A DNA stretch of 64,000 nucleotides from positions 62,001 to 126,000 of the forward strand of contig NZ_BQXQ01000001.1 in NCBI RefSeq assembly GCF_030159055.1. The letters are read 5' to 3'. Under the pieces are notes generated by a model. It made no database searches. It had not been told where the DNA came from and saw only the letters and a list, made by a program, of their open reading frames with translations. The translations under genes and the position numbers were made by a program. This DNA comes from Acidovorax sp. SUPP3334 (lineage in GTDB: Bacteria > Pseudomonadota > Gammaproteobacteria > Burkholderiales > Burkholderiaceae_C). Below, in pieces: positions 59,545 through 64,000 of this stretch (positions are counted from its first letter, which is position 1; every line of letters starts with the position of its first letter).

Positions 59545-60510
59545 ATGCGCCTGCGCAACTGTCTGGCTGCCGCCGCCCTGGCGTGCCTGTCCGTGGCCAC
59601 CCTGGCCCAGGGCTTTCCGTCCAAGCCCATCCGCATCGTGGTGGGGTTTCCTGCCGGCGGTCCGCTCGATCAGCATGCGCGCCTGCTCACCGATAAATTG
59701 CAGGCCGTGCTGGGCCAGCCGGTGCTGGTGGACTACAAATCCGGTGCTGGCGGCACGGTGGGCGCGCAGGACGTGATGAAGGCGGCGCCCGACGGCCACA
59801 CGCTGATGCTGGCCAACACCGGCGTGATGGTGATCAACCCCGCGCTGTACAGCCGGCTGCCGTACCAGACGCTGAAGGATTTCACGCCCATCGCGCGCAC
59901 GGCCATGCAGCCGCTGGCGCTGCTGGTCAACCCCAAGCTGCCGGTGCAGACGCTGCCCGAATTCATCCAGTACGCGCGCGGCAAGCCCGGCCAAGTCAAC
60001 TTCGGCTCGGCGGGCAACGGCGGCATCAGCCACCTGGTGCCGGAGATGTTCAAGACGGCCACCGGCCTCTTCATGGTGCACATCCCGTACCGCGGCAGCG
60101 CCCCGGCCTTCACCGACCTGATGGCCGGCCAGGTGCAGTTCATGGCCGAAAGCATTCCGCAGGCGGCCTCGTACCACAAGCAAGGCAAGGTGCGCGCGCT
60201 GGCCGTGACCAGCCGGCAGCGCAATCCGGCCATGCCGGACGTTCCCACGGCCATCGAGAGCGGGCTCAAGGGCTTCGAGGTGGTGGGCTTCTACGGCTTC
60301 CTGGCCCCGGCCGGCACGCCCAAGGACGTGGTCGCCAAGCTGAGCGATGCCTTCGGCCAGGTGCTGCAGTCGCCCGAGGTGCGCGACCGCATGGTGTCGC
60401 AGGGCGCCGATCCGGCCTACCTGGGCGCGGATGCGTTCGCGGCGTTCCTGGCGGCCGAAATGCCGCGATGGGCCACCGCGGTGAAGCAGTCCGGCGCCAA
60501 GCTGGATTGA
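59545..60510 (+). CDS. Bug-family (TctC-like) periplasmic solute-binding protein
   Basis: A 321-residue binding protein of the Bug family, greatly expanded in betaproteobacteria. A signal peptide (about 1-21, LAAAALACLSVATLAQ) precedes FPSKPIRIVVGFPAGGPLDQHARL. Motifs DYKSGAGGTVGAQDVMKAAPDGHTL and PDVPTAIESG are typical. AAAAGGAGA lies before the ATG. No TctA/TctB membrane partners are nearby; the family binds carboxylates and similar small molecules. Confidence 0.9.
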   Translation: MRLRNCLAAAALACLSVATLAQGFPSKPIRIVVGFPAGGPLDQHARLLTDKLQAVLGQPVLVDYKSGAGGTVGAQDVMKAAPDGHTLMLANTGVMVINPALYSRLPYQTLKDFTPIARTAMQPLALLVNPKLPVQTLPEFIQYARGKPGQVNFGSAGNGGISHLVPEMFKTATGLFMVHIPYRGSAPAFTDLMAGQVQFMAESIPQAASYHKQGKVRALAVTSRQRNPAMPDVPTAIESGLKGFEVVGFYGFLAPAGTPKDVVAKLSDAFGQVLQSPEVRDRMVSQGADPAYLGADAFAAFLAAEMPRWATAVKQSGAKLD

Positions 60511-60517
60511 AAAAAGG

Positions 60518-60583
60518 GCTTCAAGCCAAACAGGCCTCCAGCGCATGATCGACTAGGGGATATTGCTATTTATTTAATAGCAA
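60518..60583 (-). repeat. Dispersed palindromic repeat, copy K
   Basis: On the minus strand: head TTGCTATTAAATAAATAGC (60565-60583), 20-nt spacer, GCGCTGGAGGCCTGTTTGGC and TTGAAG. Lies between the convergent Bug and MscS genes. Confidence 0.9.
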
Positions 60584-60667
60584 TCCGATCCGTCGGTCAT
60601 GCCAGTCCCGCAGTCCCACAGTCTCCAAAGGCCCTGGAGCCCCGGCAGCGTTGTCTCCGCGGCTGGG

Positions 60668-63253
60668 TCAGACCACCGTGGTGGCAGGGCCGTTGCTGCC
60701 CTGCGGCTGCGGCACCGCCACGGTGGGCGAGGTCGGCGTGGGGTAGGCGAGCGACGTGGTCGCTGGCGGCGACAGCGCCAGGCCCGCGCCGCGCAGATTG
60801 TCCAGGATGGTGAACAGCAGGTCGCTTTTGACGCCACCCGCATTGCGCGGGTTGCTCACGTAGCCGATGGCCAGGAAGGTGAGCGTGCCGTTCAGGATGC
60901 CTTCCAGCTGCACGATGGGCTCGGGCTCGTCCATGATGCCCTCGTGCGCGTGGAAGGCCTGCAGGATCACCTCGCGCATGCGCTGCGCGTCGGTATCGAG
61001 CGGGGCGGGCAGGCGCAGCAGCACGCGGCCGGGTGCGCCGGTCAGCGTCATGTTGCGCACGGTCTTGGTGATGAATTCCGAGTTGGGCACGATCACCGTG
61101 GACCGGTCGCCCAGCTGGATCTCGGTGGCGCGCACGTTCACGCGGCGCACGTCGCCCTCGGTGTCGCCCAGCACCACCCAGTCGCCGACCTTCACCGGGC
61201 GCTCGGCCAGCAGGATCAGGCCCGAGATGAAGTTCTGCACGATGGCCTGCAGCCCGAAGCCGATCCCCACCGACAGCGCGCTCGCCACCCAGGCGATGCG
61301 CTCCACGCTGATGCCCAGGGCCGCCAGCGCGGCCGCCACCACCAGCACGGTGCCCACATAGCCCAGCAGCGTGACGATGGAGCTGCGCATGCCGGGCTCC
61401 AGGGTCGTGTTGGGAAAGTAGCGGTCGCGCAGCCAGCGCTTGAGCACGCGGATGCCCACGAACCCCGCGGCGACCACGGCCAGCGCGGTCAAAAGGGCCT
61501 GGGGCGCGAACGCGAAGTTGCCCACCTGCAGCCCGTTGTTGAGGCTGCTGCCGCGCCGGAAGACCTCGCCGGGGTCGGTGCCGAAAGGGGCCATCAGCGC
61601 GATCACCATGTAGAAGAACAGCACCACGCGCAGCACGCCCGAGCCCAGCACGGCCGCCTGGTCGAGCACGCTCGCGTCGATGCCCATGCCCGAGTGCAGG
61701 CGGCGCCCGAAGCTGCCCTTGGACGAGATCACCGCTTCGCACACGTCGTCCGCCAACTGGTAGAGCAGGTAGGCGGTGGCGAAGACGATCGCGCTCCAGA
61801 CCATCTGCCGCGCGAGCGTGCTGGCCAGGGCCACGAAGCCCAGGGCGACCAGCACCAGCGTCGCCACCGACGCAAAGCCCGCGCAGGCGACGAGCAAGCC
61901 CACCCACAGCGGGCGGGGCGCAGCGGCCGCAGCGCTGTCTGCCGCATGGTGCTTTTCGCCGCTGGCAGCATCGTCCTTGTTGGCGACGGGCGGCGAATGC
62001 AGATGCCGCAGGCAGGCGATGGCGATGAGCGCCACGAGCAGCGCCGTGACGGCCTGCGTGGTCACCTCGGCCGCGAGGCTGGCGCCCACGGCGGTGTTGA
62101 TCTCGGTGACCAGCCCGCTGGTGGAGGCCACGATGGCGATCCACCACGGGTAGGGGCTGAGGCGCCGGGCCAGGTCGTCGGACAGCGAGGGCAGCCGCCA
62201 CGAACTGCGCCGGCGCGACAGCAGCGCGTGCCCCAGGCCGATGGCGAACGACGCGAAGATCGCCAGCCGCACGGCGGTGCTGCCCAGGCCGTGCAGCCGC
62301 TCGCCCAGGTTGTCGCCCACATCGACGCCGCTGAGCGCCAGTTGCGCGGCCAGCCCGATGAGCAGTACGTGTACCACGACCGACACCGCAGCCAGCAGCG
62401 ACCGCCGCAGGCGCCCCGATGGCAACCGGGTCGGTGCCACGCGCACCAGTACGCGCTTGGCCACCCAGTTGCCCAGCACGGCCAGCAGCAGCGCGCCGGC
62501 CAGGCTGCCCAGGAACGTGGCTCGCCGGGCGGGCTCCATCGCCCGCTCCAGGGCCTGGCGCGCTTCGATCGCCAGCATCGACAGGCGGGCGGTGTCCGAG
62601 GGCCAGGCGTTGCGCAGGGCGCGCCAATAGGTGGGGCCGAGCGGGGAGTCGATGCGGGCCGTCAGCGCGTCCTGGAACTGCTGGCGGCGCTGGCGCACGA
62701 GGTCGGCGCTGCGCTGGTCCGCATCGACGACGATCAGGCGCGCGAGTTTCAGGTCGGCATCGACCACGGCCCGCTGCTTGGCGAGCGCCGCTCGCTGCTG
62801 GGCGACATCGGGGGCATCGGCGGGGGCTCCTTTTTCCGGCGCGGGGCCGAGGCCGGCCAGGCGGGTGTCGAGATCGGCCAGCGCTTCGGTGCGCTGCGCG
62901 ACGAGCTGCTCGGCCGCGGTGCCGATGGCATAGACCTCGTTGACCCGCTTGCGGCCGTCGTCGTCGGGATCGAGCTTCTTCGGAACGGCATCGAGCTGCT
63001 TGCGCAGGTCGTCCACCGACGGGGGGGCCGGGTCGCCCGCGCGCGGCGCGGCGGCGGTGGCGCTGGCGGATGAAGCGGGAGCGGCCGCCCCGGCGCGGTC
63101 CTGGGCCGAGGCGGGGTGGGCGGCTGCCAGGCCCATGAGCAGGCAGGCCAGGAGCAAGAGAGCGGAGAGTCCGGTGCGCAGGCCGGGCGGGATGCGTGAA
63201 AAGGAAGGAGGCAAGGGCGGGTCCGTGCTGACGAGAACCCGAAAGCGTATCAC
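60668..63253 (-). CDS. Large MscS-family mechanosensitive channel (DUF3772 type)
   Basis: An 861-residue member of the KefA/MscK-like group. After a signal peptide (cleaved near ASAQDRAG) comes a periplasmic coiled-coil/DUF3772 region (about 60-215). About ten membrane segments span 235-620. The C-terminal MscS module has VERIAWVASALSVGIGFGLQ (pore helix), then LAERPVKVGDWVVLGDTEGDV and VPNSEFITKTVRNMTL. Start GTG 63253 overlaps the TGA of the upstream phosphodiesterase gene (GTGA), so the two are coupled. Role: osmotic safety valve. Confidence 0.88.
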   Translation of the reverse strand: MIRFRVLVSTDPPLPPSFSRIPPGLRTGLSALLLLACLLMGLAAAHPASAQDRAGAAAPASSASATAAAPRAGDPAPPSVDDLRKQLDAVPKKLDPDDDGRKRVNEVYAIGTAAEQLVAQRTEALADLDTRLAGLGPAPEKGAPADAPDVAQQRAALAKQRAVVDADLKLARLIVVDADQRSADLVRQRRQQFQDALTARIDSPLGPTYWRALRNAWPSDTARLSMLAIEARQALERAMEPARRATFLGSLAGALLLAVLGNWVAKRVLVRVAPTRLPSGRLRRSLLAAVSVVVHVLLIGLAAQLALSGVDVGDNLGERLHGLGSTAVRLAIFASFAIGLGHALLSRRRSSWRLPSLSDDLARRLSPYPWWIAIVASTSGLVTEINTAVGASLAAEVTTQAVTALLVALIAIACLRHLHSPPVANKDDAASGEKHHAADSAAAAAPRPLWVGLLVACAGFASVATLVLVALGFVALASTLARQMVWSAIVFATAYLLYQLADDVCEAVISSKGSFGRRLHSGMGIDASVLDQAAVLGSGVLRVVLFFYMVIALMAPFGTDPGEVFRRGSSLNNGLQVGNFAFAPQALLTALAVVAAGFVGIRVLKRWLRDRYFPNTTLEPGMRSSIVTLLGYVGTVLVVAAALAALGISVERIAWVASALSVGIGFGLQAIVQNFISGLILLAERPVKVGDWVVLGDTEGDVRRVNVRATEIQLGDRSTVIVPNSEFITKTVRNMTLTGAPGRVLLRLPAPLDTDAQRMREVILQAFHAHEGIMDEPEPIVQLEGILNGTLTFLAIGYVSNPRNAGGVKSDLLFTILDNLRGAGLALSPPATTSLAYPTPTSPTVAVPQPQGSNGPATTVV

Positions 63254-64000
63254 TGCGCGGGGCTGAACAGGTCCACCCGGTCGGTGATGACGCCGTCGGT
63301 GCCCAGGTCGATCAGGCGCTGCGCGGCCCATTCGTCGTTCACCGTGTAGCTCAGTGCGCGCAGGCCGGCGCCGTGCACCTGGGCCACGGTTTCGGCCGTC
63401 CACAGGGCGTGGTTGCAGACCACCGCCACGCAGCCGAGTTGCTGCGCGGTGTCCAGCCAGCCGGGGGTGAGCGTGTCCAGCAGCAGGCCGCGCGGCAGCA
63501 GGGGCGCTGCATCGCGCGCGCCGGACAGGGCGCGCACCTGGAACGAGGTCAGCAGCGGCGGCACGGCGGCATTCAGCCACAGGCGGGCGGCGTGCGAGGC
63601 CACGACGCGGCCGGTTTCTTCCTCGGTGCCGGGCGTGGGTTTGATCTCGATGTTCAGCAGGTGGCCGTTGGCCCGGCAATAGCGCGCCACGCTCTCCAGG
63701 GTGGGCAGGGGCTCGCCCGCGTGGGCGCGCGAGTGCCAGGCGCCCGCATCCAGGCGCGACAGGTCGCTCCAGGGCTGCTCGCCAGCCGTGCCGGTGCCAG
63801 TCGTGGTGCGCTCCAGCGTGGCGTCGTGCAGCAAAAAGGGAACGCCGTCGGCGCTGAGCTTGGCGTCGCATTCGAACATGCGGTAGCCGTGGTGCGCCCC
63901 CAGGCGGAAGGCGGCCAGCGTGTTCTCGGGCGCCAGCTTGCCCGCGCCGCGGTGGGCGATCCAGCGGGGATAGGGCCAGTCGGCGGCGAAAACGGCGGGA
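63250..64000 (-). CDS. ugpQ: Glycerophosphodiester phosphodiesterase (truncated by window edge)
   Basis: C-terminal 250 residues of a GDPD enzyme that cleaves glycerophosphodiesters to glycerol 3-phosphate and alcohol. The frame is open to the right edge, so the start lies beyond 64,000. WIAHRGAGKLAPENTLAAF (the catalytic HR...E motif) and FLLHDATLERTTTGTG are visible, as is IEIKPTPG. No signal peptide can be judged. Overlaps the MscS gene start by 4 nt. Confidence 0.92.
   Translation of the reverse strand, partial: PAVFAADWPYPRWIAHRGAGKLAPENTLAAFRLGAHHGYRMFECDAKLSADGVPFLLHDATLERTTTGTGTAGEQPWSDLSRLDAGAWHSRAHAGEPLPTLESVARYCRANGHLLNIEIKPTPGTEEETGRVVASHAARLWLNAAVPPLLTSFQVRALSGARDAAPLLPRGLLLDTLTPGWLDTAQQLGCVAVVCNHALWTAETVAQVHGAGLRALSYTVNDEWAAQRLIDLGTDGVITDRVDLFSPAQ

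Overview
The window is a GC-rich chromosomal segment of a betaproteobacterium of the family Comamonadaceae, most like Acidovorax/Paracidovorax. This rests on the protein sequences and on familiar gene sets: pilBCD-coaE-zapD-yacG, argJ-ATPase-mutT, petABC-sspAB, ispB/rplU-rpmA-obgE-proB, and prmC-prfA-hemA. A possible plant-inducible-promoter (PIP) box and one effector-like gene hint at a plant-associated lineage. That last point is inference.

Layout. 1-3.4 kb: the end of imuB and a broken dnaE2 (mutagenic translesion cassette). 3.5-5.8 kb: an AsmA-family envelope protein. 6.0-10.1 kb: an accessory block with a candidate type III effector under a PIP-like box, an intact IS5-family element and a headless, tailless rhs fragment. 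10.1-12.8 kb: kptA, trpS and a site-2-type metalloprotease, all on the minus strand. 12.9-17.4 kb: two chemoreceptor genes, one with a very short sensor loop and one broken, around a YciO-family/PHP-phosphoesterase pair. 17.6-23.6 kb: recJ and an rpfE-like gene, lolCD and pdxA. 23.7-28.3 kb: mscL, the cytochrome bc1 operon petABC and the stringent starvation genes sspAB. 28.4-32.7 kb: tRNA-Thr, dciA, an M23 peptidase and secA. 32.8-38.6 kb: an ABC importer without a binding protein, then argJ, a DUF815 ATPase and mutT. 38.6-44.2 kb: the type IV pilus and cell-division cluster. 44.3-48.6 kb: tRNA-Pro, ispB, ribosomal proteins L21 and L27, obgE and proB. 48.6-64 kb: rppH, proS, a lytic transglycosylase, a CorC-type protein, a Lon-like AAA ATPase, grxD, prmC, prfA, hemA, transport genes, a large MscS channel and the start-truncated end of a glycerophosphodiester phosphodiesterase.

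Most of the window is housekeeping core. Three things stand out. First, at least eleven copies of a short dispersed repeat share one architecture: a 19-nt palindromic head (TTGCTAT, 7 nt, ATAGC), a 20-nt spacer and a GCGCTGGAGGCC-like tail. Several copies have become parts of genes: stop codons, start codons, a Shine-Dalgarno sequence and protein termini. Second, dnaE2 and one chemoreceptor carry internal deletions with frameshifts, and rhs is reduced to a fragment, which together suggest ongoing gene decay. Third, the 6.1-kb gene with the PIP-like box is the best candidate for something undescribed.

No intergenic stretch exceeds about 300 bp. The longest (5826-6085) is covered under the PIP box and its gene.
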